From: Undibacterium pigrum
GTDB lineage: Bacteria > Pseudomonadota > Gammaproteobacteria > Burkholderiales > Burkholderiaceae_D
NCBI RefSeq assembly: GCF_003201815.1
Contig: NZ_QJKB01000001.1
Location: 496,001 to 560,000, forward strand
DNA: 64,000 nucleotides
Reading direction: 5' to 3'
The first letter of the stretch is position 1; each line of letters starts with the position of its first letter. The notes under the pieces were generated by a model. The model saw only the letters and a list, made by a program, of their open reading frames with translations. It made no database searches and was not told the origin of the DNA. The position numbers were made by a program, and so were the translations under genes. Shown here piece by piece: positions 33,471-41,849 of the stretch.

Positions 33471-35162
33471 TTATTTGTTTTTATTAACCAGGTTGGCAAT
33501 GATGACCCGGCGAGGGTCCTTGGCGATTACCCGCATAGGAAAGTCGGTTTTTTTCAAGTCTTCATAAATATCATTTCGCACGATGGCGACTGCGGCTTCG
33601 CCTTTGTCCTGATGTGCCTGCCACTTTTTGATGAAGTCTTCGCGCTTTGGTATCCACAATTCTGGCTGTTGCTCCAGGCCAAACTGCATTTCATCCGGAA
33701 ACTCAACCAGCGTTACTGTGCGTTCCAGATAAAACGGCAATGCCTGTTCATAGCGGCCAACTGCGTAGAAAGGCGTAGTGGGAGAAATCAATTCAGCCTT
33801 GATGGCGGGTATGTATTCACTGCCCGCCATATATTTACCCCAGGGATTGTGCCCCAGGAAACCAATTTGTCCAACCAGATAACCACTGGCAGCCAGGCAA
33901 ATGATTGCCCAGTCTTTCCCAGTATTGCCTTTGCGTGCCAGCAGCCAGGTGGCGAGGCCGCCCACTATTGACAGCGTAATGACGGCAATGATCCAGGGGG
34001 TATAAGCAATCGCCAGTGGGCGGTCAAATTCGTCGGCAGCATCCAGTTTGCCCAGATAAATTGTCAGGCCGACTGCGATAGCTATGCCAAATACAATAAA
34101 TAAAATGCCAGCTGTTTTTACAGGGCGGCTATCTGTCTGTTCCAGGTGGCTGGCTATCAGGAGTGCCAGGGCAGGGAATATAGGCAAGATATAGCCTGGT
34201 AATTTTGAGCCAGAAATACTGAAAAAGAAAAACAGGAAAGCTGCCCAGATAAACAGCATCTTTCTGGGTTGAAAGCCAGGTGTTTTATCTTTGACGCCCG
34301 ACCAGAGTCCTTGCAACAAGACACCTATCCACGGAACGATGCCCAGAATAAGCAAGGGGATAAAATAATGCCAGGGTCCACCACGTTTGTGCACAGTGCT
34401 GGTAAAACGCTGAAAATGCTCGTGGATAAAGAAAAAATGCGGGTGCTCAGGATTTTTTATCGCTATCAGGATAAACCATGGTGCAGTGATGGCAAAAAAC
34501 AGGATCAGACCCTTGCCCATGTGCAGACGTTTCCATAAGCCCCAGTCACGGGTTGCCAGGGTATAGATAACCAACACCCCTCCTGGTAACACGAAGCCGA
34601 TCAGGCCTTTCGACATCGTTGCCAGTGCCATGCCTGCCCAGCAGACCAGCATGGCATTGCGTTCAGTCTTGCTATTGGCATCTGCCATTTGCGCGACCAG
34701 CAAACCGCACAAAGCCAGAGTCATCATGCCAGATAAACCCATATCCAGAGAGTTGACATGACCCATGCCAGCCCACCAGAAGCTTGAGCCCAATACCAGT
34801 GCCGCGATAATGCCGACGCGGCGGCTGAATATCTTGTTGCCGGTGTAAGCAACGGCAGCAACTCCCAGTAAGCCATTCAAGCCTGTCCACAAACGCGCTT
34901 GCCAGTCTCCCAGGCCGAACAGGGCAAAGGTCAGGGCATTCATCCAGTTTTGCAGGGGAGGCTTTTCAAAATACTTGATGCCGTTCAGGCGCAGGGTAAT
35001 CCAGTCGCCAGAAGCCAGCATTTCGCGGCCCATTTGCGCATACCGGCCTTCATCGGTCGGTACCAGGGTTCTTGCGCCCAGCATGTAAAACCAGATCACC
35101 AGGAAGGCAATCATCAAGGCCCATAAGGTACGAGGGGAATCGTAAGGGGAAGTCTTGTTCAT
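33471..35162 (-). CDS. arnT: Lipid IV(A) 4-amino-4-deoxy-L-arabinosyltransferase ArnT
   Basis: A 563-residue inner-membrane family 39 glycosyltransferase that attaches aminoarabinose to lipid A in the periplasm. The catalytic acidic motif is LVPTDEGRYAQMGREML in the first periplasmic loop, followed by LNGIKYFEKPPLQNWMNA. About 12 hydrophobic helices follow (to about residue 440) and then a soluble C-terminal domain. Length is close to E. coli ArnT (550). Its ATG overlaps the stop of the Mth938-like gene by four bases, so the operon is read from that gene. Expected result: lower outer-membrane charge and polymyxin tolerance. Confidence 0.93.
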   Translation of the reverse strand: MNKTSPYDSPRTLWALMIAFLVIWFYMLGARTLVPTDEGRYAQMGREMLASGDWITLRLNGIKYFEKPPLQNWMNALTFALFGLGDWQARLWTGLNGLLGVAAVAYTGNKIFSRRVGIIAALVLGSSFWWAGMGHVNSLDMGLSGMMTLALCGLLVAQMADANSKTERNAMLVCWAGMALATMSKGLIGFVLPGGVLVIYTLATRDWGLWKRLHMGKGLILFFAITAPWFILIAIKNPEHPHFFFIHEHFQRFTSTVHKRGGPWHYFIPLLILGIVPWIGVLLQGLWSGVKDKTPGFQPRKMLFIWAAFLFFFFSISGSKLPGYILPIFPALALLIASHLEQTDSRPVKTAGILFIVFGIAIAVGLTIYLGKLDAADEFDRPLAIAYTPWIIAVITLSIVGGLATWLLARKGNTGKDWAIICLAASGYLVGQIGFLGHNPWGKYMAGSEYIPAIKAELISPTTPFYAVGRYEQALPFYLERTVTLVEFPDEMQFGLEQQPELWIPKREDFIKKWQAHQDKGEAAVAIVRNDIYEDLKKTDFPMRVIAKDPRRVIIANLVNKNK

Positions 35163-35536
35163 GCAGTTTCCATAATCAGGGCAAGCGCAACCTTGCGGCC
35201 TTCAGCCATCAGGATATTATAAGTACGGCAAGCGGCCTGATTGTCCATGCATTCCACACCTATGCGTTTGGTAGCCAGTGCAGCGGTCAGTTTGGGATGA
35301 ACAAAGCGCTGCTTGTTCCCTGTGCCTAAAATCACGACATCGGGCACGGTCGCTTCAATTTGCGCAAAATCAGCAGCGTTCAATTGCTCAAAACTGGTAG
35401 CCGACCATTGTTGAGGCTTGGTTTCCGGTAGCACGATCAGGCTGTAGGTATAAGTAATTGCATTAATTTCTACACTGTCTTTTTCATAAGCAGTGATGGT
35501 CTGGTATTGCTGCGTAGGAGTAGAGTGCAACTTCAT
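35159..35536 (-). CDS. Mth938-like domain protein (DUF498/NDUFAF3 family)
   Basis: A 125-residue cytosolic protein with the Mth938-like fold: ITYTYSLIVLPETKPQQW, the strand-loop VPDVVILGTGNKQRFVHP, and the ending AACRTYNILMAEGRKVALALI. Homologues are widespread in proteobacteria. The eukaryotic one, NDUFAF3, helps assemble respiratory complex I, but the bacterial function is unknown. It is the first gene of the arn transcript and is coupled to arnT by an ATGA overlap. It follows a TACAAT box. Confidence 0.88.
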   Translation of the reverse strand: MKLHSTPTQQYQTITAYEKDSVEINAITYTYSLIVLPETKPQQWSATSFEQLNAADFAQIEATVPDVVILGTGNKQRFVHPKLTAALATKRIGVECMDNQAACRTYNILMAEGRKVALALIMETA

Positions 35537-35572
35537 CGATATAGCTCAAGGGTTAAGACTGGAGAAGGGCGC

Positions 35573-35578
35573 ATTGTA
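35573..35578 (-). promoter_or_regulatory. Candidate -10 box for the arn transcript
   Basis: TACAAT on the minus strand, 37 bases before the Mth938-like ATG. No good -35 hexamer lies at 16-18 bases (CCATGA or similar), which may mean activator dependence. I saw no clear PmrA-type direct repeat. Confidence 0.35.
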
Positions 35579-35620
35579 ACGGTTTTTATTCACTTTCATG
35601 GGATGCTCAAAGCTGCTGGC

Positions 35621-36526
35621 CTATTTTTTTGACCATGCATCCCAGCCAAGCTTGGTAATTTTGGCGATCGTCAAATCACGGGATGCATGGGGAGCCTTGC
35701 TATCCGTCAAAAAGACTGCCACGACCATATGGTGACCATTGGGCAAAGTAACAATACCCACATCGTTATGCGCAGCTGTCAGGCTGCCATGCGTGGCTGA
35801 GCTGCCGGCCTTATGAGCCACGGCTGTGCCAGCAGGCAGTAAAGCCTTGATACGTGCCGCATTGGGGTTAGGAGTGGTGTTGGAGCTTGGGCCGGTTTCG
35901 GCATCTGTCATCCATTTCAGCAGCAATTCTCTAGCTTTGGGACTCAGGGCTTTGCCTTGCTGCAAGGCTTGCAGCAGTTTGATCATTGCTTTGGGCGTCC
36001 CGGTATTGCGGTATTGCATATTCCAGGATTTTGCCATTTCCTTATCTGTATTCAGGACTTTAATGTCCTGGATCTCCAGTTGTGCCAGATATTGCATGAC
36101 GGCAGTTGGCCCGCCTAGCAGACGCAACAAGACATCATTGGCCGTGCCATCGTTATCAACAATGGCGTGATGCATTAGTTCCTTGAGGCTGATTTTGAAA
36201 TTGCCATCTGGATGTTCATCACGCAGAGGGCTGGCTAGTTCAGCAGCGATTAATTCTTCTTTGCTGACGGTAACTTTTTGCTCCAGCTTGAGTTTGTTTT
36301 TGTCGACCGCAGCCAATGCTGCCATGACGACCGGCAGTTTGCTGACACCTTGCATGGGGGCGGCCTGATCCGGCAATATCCACAAGCTCTGGCCTGTTTC
36401 CAGCACCAGTAAGCTGGCACTCAATCTACCGCCGCTGTCAATGGCGATAGATTCGATCACATTTTGTGCAAAGGCAGCATTCATGCTGGCCATACTGAAC
36501 AATAAGGATAAGAGCAGTTTTTTCAT
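35621..36526 (-). CDS. Class A beta-lactamase-fold protein with altered catalytic residues
   Basis: A 301-residue exported protein (signal peptide MKKLLLSLLFSMASMNAAFA). It aligns along its length with class A beta-lactamases, nearest in style to PER-type enzymes: APMQGVSKLPVVMAAL, NDGTANDVLLRLLGGP, MQYRNTGTPKAMIKLLQAL, VAHKAGSSATHGSLTAAHNDVGIVTLPNG. Where active enzymes have the nucleophile Ser70 of SxxK, there is Gly60. The SDN triad reads Asn-Asp-Gly (125-127). Glu166 appears as Asp161 and KTG as KAG (239-241). Lys73 (here 63) and Lys234 are kept. A beta-lactam-hydrolysing role is therefore doubtful; a binding or other envelope role is possible. It lies 84 bases upstream of the arn transcript, same strand. 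Confidence 0.8.
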   Translation of the reverse strand: MKKLLLSLLFSMASMNAAFAQNVIESIAIDSGGRLSASLLVLETGQSLWILPDQAAPMQGVSKLPVVMAALAAVDKNKLKLEQKVTVSKEELIAAELASPLRDEHPDGNFKISLKELMHHAIVDNDGTANDVLLRLLGGPTAVMQYLAQLEIQDIKVLNTDKEMAKSWNMQYRNTGTPKAMIKLLQALQQGKALSPKARELLLKWMTDAETGPSSNTTPNPNAARIKALLPAGTAVAHKAGSSATHGSLTAAHNDVGIVTLPNGHHMVVAVFLTDSKAPHASRDLTIAKITKLGWDAWSKK

Positions 36527-36865
36527 AATGCTTTCTACTAAATTAAATGCACACTAAGTATTCTGACCAGCGACATGCATTTTTGTTCTCGCTAAGTTCA
36601 CGCTGAGGCAATAATGCCCGCTCATGGTTATTAGGTTGTAAAACCATCATTTGCGATACATGCTGCGACTCTATTGGTGCAAATCCGCCAGTTAGTTCCG
36701 CTTTTGCCAAGTTCTGATTGATAAAATTCGGCGCATTGTGCAGAATGGAACGTTTGGCAGTGCAGCATTTCTGTATTGCAGCTTAATATGTGCTTTTATC
36801 TCATTTCAGTCTGGATTGGAAATGTAGATATAGCCAACTCATGAATATTATCAAGGATTGTTGCG
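36527..36865. other. Divergent intergenic region, beta-lactamase-like / alaA
   Basis: 339 bases with no credible gene. It contains an alaA promoter candidate (separate entry) and a small inverted repeat ATGGTT/AACCAT at 36624-36647. No RNA gene or known leader was recognised. Confidence 0.5.
36718..36746 (+). promoter_or_regulatory. Candidate sigma70 promoter for alaA-hom
   Basis: TTGATA, a 17-base spacer and CAGAAT. Transcription would start near 36753, about 113 bases before the alaA GTG. Confidence 0.4.
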
Positions 36866-38095
36866 GTGCGCCCCATACAAAAATCACAAAAACTAGCAGA
36901 CGTTTGTTATGACATCCGTGGCCCTGTCATGGAAAAAGCCAAGCAGATGGAGGATGAGGGCCATAAGATCATCAAGCTCAATATCGGCAATCTGGCGGTT
37001 TTCAATTTTGATCCGCCGGATGAAATCGTGCAGGATATGATACGCAATATGCAAAATGCAGCCGGTTATACCGACTCCAAAGGCATGTTTTCACCTCGCA
37101 AAGCGATTATGCATTACACCCAGGAAAAACATATCCGTGGTGTGACCATAGAAGATATTTATATCGGCAACGGCGCTTCTGAACTGATCGTCATGGGCAT
37201 GAATGCTCTGCTCAACAGCGGTGATGAAGTATTGGTGCCAGCGCCTGATTACCCCTTGTGGACAGCAGCTGTCAGCCTGTCTGGCGGCAAGCCCGTGCAT
37301 TATGTCTGCGACGAAAGTGCAGACTGGATGCCTGATATTGACGATATCAAGAGCAAGATCACACCTAATACCAAGGCCATCGTCGTCATCAATCCGAATA
37401 ATCCTACCGGTGCCTTGTACCCGGTTGAGGTCTTGCAGCAGATAGTTGAAGTAGCACGCCAGCATCAACTCATCGTTTTTGCAGATGAAATTTACGACAA
37501 GACTTTGTATGATGGCGAAGTGCATACCTCGATTGCGTCTCTGGCCGATGATGTACTGTTCCTGACACTGAATGGTCTTTCGAAAAACTATCGTTCTTGT
37601 GGTTATCGCGCTGGCTGGATGGTGGTATCCGGTGAAAAACGTCATGCCAAGGATTATATTGAAGGCTTGAATATGTTAGCCTCCATGCGCTTGTGCGCAA
37701 ATGCACCAGGCCAGTTTGCTATCCAGACTGCGCTTGGCGGCTACCAGAGTATCAATGATCTGGTAGGGCCGGGTGGACGCTTGCTCAAGCAACGCGATCT
37801 GGCGCACAAGCTGTTGACGGCAATTCCTGGTGTGACTTGTGTCAAACCAAAGGCTGCGCTGTATATGTTTCCCAAACTGGACCCCGTGATGTATCCCATC
37901 AAGGATGACCAGGAGTTTATCCACGAACTGCTGACCGAGCAGCGCGTGTTGCTGGTACAGGGAACGGGATTTAACTGGATCAATCCCGACCATTTCCGTG
38001 TGGTGTTCTTGCCCAATACGGATGATTTGACAGATGCTTTCGGACGCATTGCCAGTTTCCTGGAGTCATACCGAAAGCGTCACGGCACCAATTAA
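36866..38095 (+). CDS. alaA: Alanine aminotransferase AlaA-like (PLP, fold type I)
   Basis: A 409-residue class I/II aminotransferase closely resembling E. coli AlaA (405), which makes alanine from pyruvate and glutamate. Features: DIRGPVMEKAKQMEDEGHKI at the N terminus, IGNGASELIVMGMNALL, the substrate-site VINPNNPTGALYP, FADEIYDKTLYDG, and the PLP-binding Lys in LNGLSKNYRSCGYRAGWM. GTG start with AGGA upstream. It precedes hom by 28 bases; this pairing with the threonine/methionine pathway gene is common in betaproteobacteria. Confidence 0.93.
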   Translation: MRPIQKSQKLADVCYDIRGPVMEKAKQMEDEGHKIIKLNIGNLAVFNFDPPDEIVQDMIRNMQNAAGYTDSKGMFSPRKAIMHYTQEKHIRGVTIEDIYIGNGASELIVMGMNALLNSGDEVLVPAPDYPLWTAAVSLSGGKPVHYVCDESADWMPDIDDIKSKITPNTKAIVVINPNNPTGALYPVEVLQQIVEVARQHQLIVFADEIYDKTLYDGEVHTSIASLADDVLFLTLNGLSKNYRSCGYRAGWMVVSGEKRHAKDYIEGLNMLASMRLCANAPGQFAIQTALGGYQSINDLVGPGGRLLKQRDLAHKLLTAIPGVTCVKPKAALYMFPKLDPVMYPIKDDQEFIHELLTEQRVLLVQGTGFNWINPDHFRVVFLPNTDDLTDAFGRIASFLESYRKRHGTN

Positions 38096-38123
38096 TTAAT
38101 TTAATTTACTGTTTAGAAAACTT

Positions 38124-39434
38124 ATGAAACCCATCAAAGTAGGCCTGTTAGGCATAGGCACCGTCGGCTCCGGCACTTTCAACGTTTTGAAGCGCAATCA
38201 ATTAGAGATTACGCGTCGCGCAGGTCGCTCGATTGAGATTGCCATGGTGGCAGACCTGAACGTTGAGCGGGCACGTGAGTTGACCAATGGTGAATGTGAA
38301 GTCGTCAATGATGCCAATCTCGTGGTCAGCAATCCTGATATCGATATCGTCATCGAATTGATAGGTGGCTACGGTATCGCCAAAGACCTGGTCATGAAAG
38401 CCATCGCCAATGGCAAGCACGTTGTCACAGCCAATAAGGCTTTGCTGGCAACACATGGCAATGAAATTTTCAAGGCGGCAGAAGAAAAAGGCGTGATGGT
38501 TGCTTTTGAGGCTGCAGTTGCCGGTGGCATCCCCATCATCAAGGCTTTGCGCGAAGGCCTGACTGCCAATCGCATACAATGGATTGCTGGCATCATCAAT
38601 GGCACGACCAATTTCATCTTGTCTGAAATGCGTGACAAGGGCCTGGACTTTGCGACTGTGCTGAAACAGGCGCAAGAACTGGGCTATGCAGAAGCAGACC
38701 CTACTTTCGATATTGAAGGTGTCGATGCTGCACATAAAGCTACCATCATGGCATCGATAGCCTATGGTATTCCCATGCAGTTTGATAAAGCCCACGTAGA
38801 AGGCATCACCAAACTGCAAGCCAGCGACATCCGCTATGCAGAAGAACTGGGATACCGCATCAAATTGCTGGGTATCAGCAAACGCACTGAAGACGGTATA
38901 GAGCTGCGCGTGCATCCAACCCTGATTCCTGAAAAACGCCTGATCGCCAATGTAGAAGGTGCCATGAATGCGGTGCTGGTGCATGGTGATGCAGTCGGTG
39001 CGACACTGTACTATGGCAAGGGTGCAGGCTCTGAGCCTACTGCTTCTGCAGTGATCGCCGATCTGGTTGATATCACGCGTCTGGCAACGGCTGATCCTGA
39101 ACATCGCGTGCCTTACCTGGCCTTCCAGTCTAATTCCCTCAGTGATTTGCCAGTCCTGCCTATGGCAGAAATCGTCACCAGCTATTATCTGCGCATGCAT
39201 GTGGCAGACAAACCTGGTGTTTTGGCCGATGTCACGCGCATCCTTGCAGATTTGACGATTTCTATCGATGCCATGCTGCAAAAAGAACCAGCAGAAGGCG
39301 AAACGCAGACAGATATCATCATCCTTACGCATCAGACCAAGGAAAAAAATATTGTTGCAGCCATAGAGAAAATCGAAAAGCTCGATTCAGTCTTTGGTGA
39401 AGTGACGAAGTTGCGCCTGGAAGAACTGAGCTAA
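38124..39434 (+). CDS. hom: Homoserine dehydrogenase
   Basis: A 436-residue NAD(P)H-dependent enzyme reducing aspartate semialdehyde to homoserine for threonine and methionine synthesis. The nucleotide-binding motif is VGLLGIGTVGSGTFNVL. VVTANKALLATHG and the signature AGGIPIIKALREGLTANRI and GIINGTTNFILSEM cover the active site. An ACT domain (about residues 352-430, YLRMHVADKPGVLADVTRIL) suggests feedback control by threonine. It is followed at once by a terminator, and no thrC follows in this window. Confidence 0.95.
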   Translation: MKPIKVGLLGIGTVGSGTFNVLKRNQLEITRRAGRSIEIAMVADLNVERARELTNGECEVVNDANLVVSNPDIDIVIELIGGYGIAKDLVMKAIANGKHVVTANKALLATHGNEIFKAAEEKGVMVAFEAAVAGGIPIIKALREGLTANRIQWIAGIINGTTNFILSEMRDKGLDFATVLKQAQELGYAEADPTFDIEGVDAAHKATIMASIAYGIPMQFDKAHVEGITKLQASDIRYAEELGYRIKLLGISKRTEDGIELRVHPTLIPEKRLIANVEGAMNAVLVHGDAVGATLYYGKGAGSEPTASAVIADLVDITRLATADPEHRVPYLAFQSNSLSDLPVLPMAEIVTSYYLRMHVADKPGVLADVTRILADLTISIDAMLQKEPAEGETQTDIIILTHQTKEKNIVAAIEKIEKLDSVFGEVTKLRLEELS

Positions 39435-39454
39435 ATCAGCAGGTTTCAAACGGA

Positions 39455-39488
39455 AAAGCGTGGTCATGGAATAATGACCACGCTTTTT
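39455..39488 (+). terminator. Rho-independent terminator after hom
   Basis: A 14-bp stem (AAAAGCGTGGTCAT / ATGACCACGCTTTT) with loop GGAATA, continuing into TTCTTTT. It ends the alaA-hom transcript. Confidence 0.92.
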
Positions 39489-39518
39489 TCTTTTCCAAGA
39501 TAGCACGAACAGGAAGAT

Positions 39519-40760
39519 ATGCCGCGCCTCTCACTCTCGCAATTGCTGTCCTATGCCTTGTTTGGCTTCCCGCTGGCGATGGTGGCATTGCCCATCTATG
39601 TCTATGTACCTCAGTTTTATGCTGATCGACTTGGCATGTCTTTATCTGCCATAGGTACAGCACTATTGCTGACCCGCATCATGGATGCCTTCATTGATCC
39701 TTTTATTGGTGCGGTGATAGACCGCAGACCGCAAAGCCGTACTTACGCGCCATATATAGCCATGGCATTGCCATTGTTGATTGCAGGTTTCATTGGCTTG
39801 TTTCATCCTCCGCAGCTATCAGGCAATCCGGCTTTTCTCTGGTTTTTTGTGACACTGGTAGTTGTATATGCCGGATTCAGTCTGGCCAGTATTGCTTACC
39901 AGAGCTGGGGCGCTGCCCTGACGCAAGAACCTGGGCAAAGAGTAAGACTGACCAGTGTACGTGAGGCATGTGGTTTGGCTGGGGTGATCGCGACTGCCAT
40001 CATCATCCAGTTTGGCAATGTCACGATCTTGTCTGGCATGTTGAGTTTTAGTCTGCTGATAACGGCATGGTTCTTGATACGGCATACACCGCGAAAGTCT
40101 GGTGTAACAGACACGGCTCATGTGCCGCTGTCTTTGCGCCATTTATTCGCCAACCGCAGTTTTCGCGCCTTGTTTCTGGTCTTTGTGGTTAACGGCATTG
40201 CTGCAGCGATACCGGCCACATTGTTCCTGTTTTTCACCAAAGACCGTTTGCATCTGGCGCATCTGTCCGGAGTTTTATTGCTGATGTATTTTCTGGCGGC
40301 TGCTCTATCCATGCCTCTATGGACTCGTCTGGCACAGAGAAAAGGCGAAGTCAAAGCATGGTTGTTAGCAATGCTTTTGTCTGTAGTCAGTTTCGTTGGC
40401 GTACTTGCTCTAGGTGTCGGCGATGCCTGGGCCTTTTCGCTGATTTGTATTTTTTCTGGCATGAGTCTGGGAGCCGACCTGGCTTTGCCACCAGCCTTAT
40501 TGGCAGGGGTCATACATGCGGCAGGACATAGTGAGAAAAACGAAGCCAGTTATTTTGGCGTCTGGAACTGGGCCAGCAAGATGAATCTGGCTCTGGCCGC
40601 AGGCCTGGCTTTGCCAGCACTTGAGTACTTGGGTTATGTGCCGGGAGTGGCCAGCGAAAATGGCTTACAGGCACTGACACTGGCTTATGCTGCTTTACCC
40701 TGCATATTAAAATTACTGGCCGCGGCTTTACTGTGGAAAGCCAGACTGGAAAAAGTATAA
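39519..40760 (+). CDS. MFS transporter, glycoside-pentoside-hexuronide (MelB-like) type
   Basis: A 413-residue inner-membrane protein with 12 predicted helices. The GPH-type opening LLSYALFGFPLAMVALPIYV and the loop motif LLTRIMDAFIDPFIGAVIDR (Asp residues as in MelB cation binding) place it in that family. The mid-domain linker is RHTPRKSGVTDTAHVPLSL. Probably a cation-coupled symporter for a sugar or another solute; the substrate cannot be told. It lies 31 bases after the hom terminator, so it has its own promoter. It is convergent with the NRDE gene. Confidence 0.85.
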   Translation: MPRLSLSQLLSYALFGFPLAMVALPIYVYVPQFYADRLGMSLSAIGTALLLTRIMDAFIDPFIGAVIDRRPQSRTYAPYIAMALPLLIAGFIGLFHPPQLSGNPAFLWFFVTLVVVYAGFSLASIAYQSWGAALTQEPGQRVRLTSVREACGLAGVIATAIIIQFGNVTILSGMLSFSLLITAWFLIRHTPRKSGVTDTAHVPLSLRHLFANRSFRALFLVFVVNGIAAAIPATLFLFFTKDRLHLAHLSGVLLLMYFLAAALSMPLWTRLAQRKGEVKAWLLAMLLSVVSFVGVLALGVGDAWAFSLICIFSGMSLGADLALPPALLAGVIHAAGHSEKNEASYFGVWNWASKMNLALAAGLALPALEYLGYVPGVASENGLQALTLAYAALPCILKLLAAALLWKARLEKV

Positions 40761-40795
40761 AGGCGCAAAGTGCGGGGCTGACTGCACCAACTTAT

Positions 40796-41542
40796 CTAGC
40801 GCAACAATTTTTCATTGAATTCCGCTGGATAGTCTTTATGGACTTTGACTACCGTAGAAACCCTGGTGCCATAATTCGGCGAGACTATGCAGGGCGATGA
40901 TAGCAAGCGTTCCATTTCAAATGAAACGCCAGTGTCAGGCAAGCGGCAATCGGGGGCAGGGGTGGTGTTGGCCAGCACTTCAAAATAAGCATCCACTGGT
41001 GCCCGTTGACAGATCATGCTGGCAAATTCTGCCTTGGTCCTGACAACTTTTGGCCATGGCGTATCCAGTGATGCATTGGAAATGCCATAAATACCCGGAG
41101 GCAGGGGCTGACCATTGCGTACATCGTCCAGATTACGGTTGGAAAACCAGATCAGATCTTCCTTGTCGCCTATCAATAAATTGAAGCCATTATAGTCAGC
41201 AACAGTGTCACGAATGCTGGCAATATACTCTTGCGCACTTAAATCACTCTTGAGGTAATTGGCAACCAGTTCTCCGCGCGATGGAGCATCTTCACGCTTT
41301 TCCGACGGTGCACGGATATTGGTAATGGCAGCAAATTTAATGGTCAGGCTATCCGCGCCATCCACGGTAGTCATGCCCAGCCAGGTGCCGCCAGATTGCA
41401 GGTCACGCCCAGCGTATATCTTCGGGTTATCTTGCCACCAGTCAGCCGCAGCCGCAGGCCGGTCATAAAATTCATCACGGTTGCCTGCAAACACGATAGG
41501 TGTGCAGGGTATCAGTTTCCAGGCAAAGACGATCAGGCACAT
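40796..41542 (-). CDS. NRDE family protein (TANGO2-like)
   Basis: A 248-residue cytosolic protein named for its motif AGNRDEFYDRPA near residue 20. It begins Met-Cys (MCLIVFAWKL), as the family usually does, and contains YAGRDLQSGGTWLGM, FNLLIGDKEDLIWFSNR and GIYGISNASLDTPWPKV. The fold is thought to be N-terminal-nucleophile like; eukaryotic TANGO2 is linked to heme or lipid homeostasis, but the bacterial role is unknown. Its start overlaps the end of the DUF4936 gene by ten bases, in a ygfZ-DUF4936-NRDE operon. Confidence 0.88.
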   Translation of the reverse strand: MCLIVFAWKLIPCTPIVFAGNRDEFYDRPAAAADWWQDNPKIYAGRDLQSGGTWLGMTTVDGADSLTIKFAAITNIRAPSEKREDAPSRGELVANYLKSDLSAQEYIASIRDTVADYNGFNLLIGDKEDLIWFSNRNLDDVRNGQPLPPGIYGISNASLDTPWPKVVRTKAEFASMICQRAPVDAYFEVLANTTPAPDCRLPDTGVSFEMERLLSSPCIVSPNYGTRVSTVVKVHKDYPAEFNEKLLR

Positions 41543-41820
41543 AAGTCTATATCCACAAAATATTCCATATGTCGCTCACCAGACTGTAATTGCTGCAATC
41601 CAGTTTGCGCGTAAGCCAGCTCAAGACGCTGTTCAAAATCAGACGTGACCTGATGATAAATCTCCATCCAGGTATGCATGCCATCCTGTTCTGTCGGGCG
41701 TCTCTGCAAGAGCGGGCTTTTTTCATTTTCCTGGCGCATCAGGTTTTGCAACAACCTTTCCTGCTGCAGTACTTCTGCTTCTTTGCCAGCGCTGGCTTTA
41801 AAATAGATATAGCAATTCAT
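41533..41820 (-). CDS. DUF4936 family protein
   Basis: A 95-residue cytosolic protein with a ferredoxin-like pattern (MNCYIYFKASAGKEAEVLQQ at the start, TWMEIYHQVTSDFEQRLELA in the middle, RHMEYFVDIDLCA at the end). This is the betaproteobacterial DUF4936 family, of unknown function, often found beside ygfZ and NRDE genes as here. It lies 29 bases downstream of ygfZ. No catalytic motif is recognised. Confidence 0.8.
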   Translation of the reverse strand: MNCYIYFKASAGKEAEVLQQERLLQNLMRQENEKSPLLQRRPTEQDGMHTWMEIYHQVTSDFEQRLELAYAQTGLQQLQSGERHMEYFVDIDLCA

Positions 41821-41849
41821 ATGCCTGCTTTTGATTCTTTATTGCGCGA

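Noticed and set aside
35621-36526. Calling the beta-lactamase-like gene an antibiotic-resistance determinant
   Set aside because: The nucleophile and SDN positions are substituted, so hydrolysis is not supported by sequence.
36548-36607. Small plus-strand frame of 19 codons upstream of alaA
   Set aside because: No ribosome site, no terminator or conservation evidence.
38202-39332. 376-residue open frame antisense to hom
   Set aside because: Lies fully inside a well-conserved gene on the other strand. Its composition (Cys, His and Phe rich) is typical of a shadow frame and it has no recognisable domain or ribosome site.
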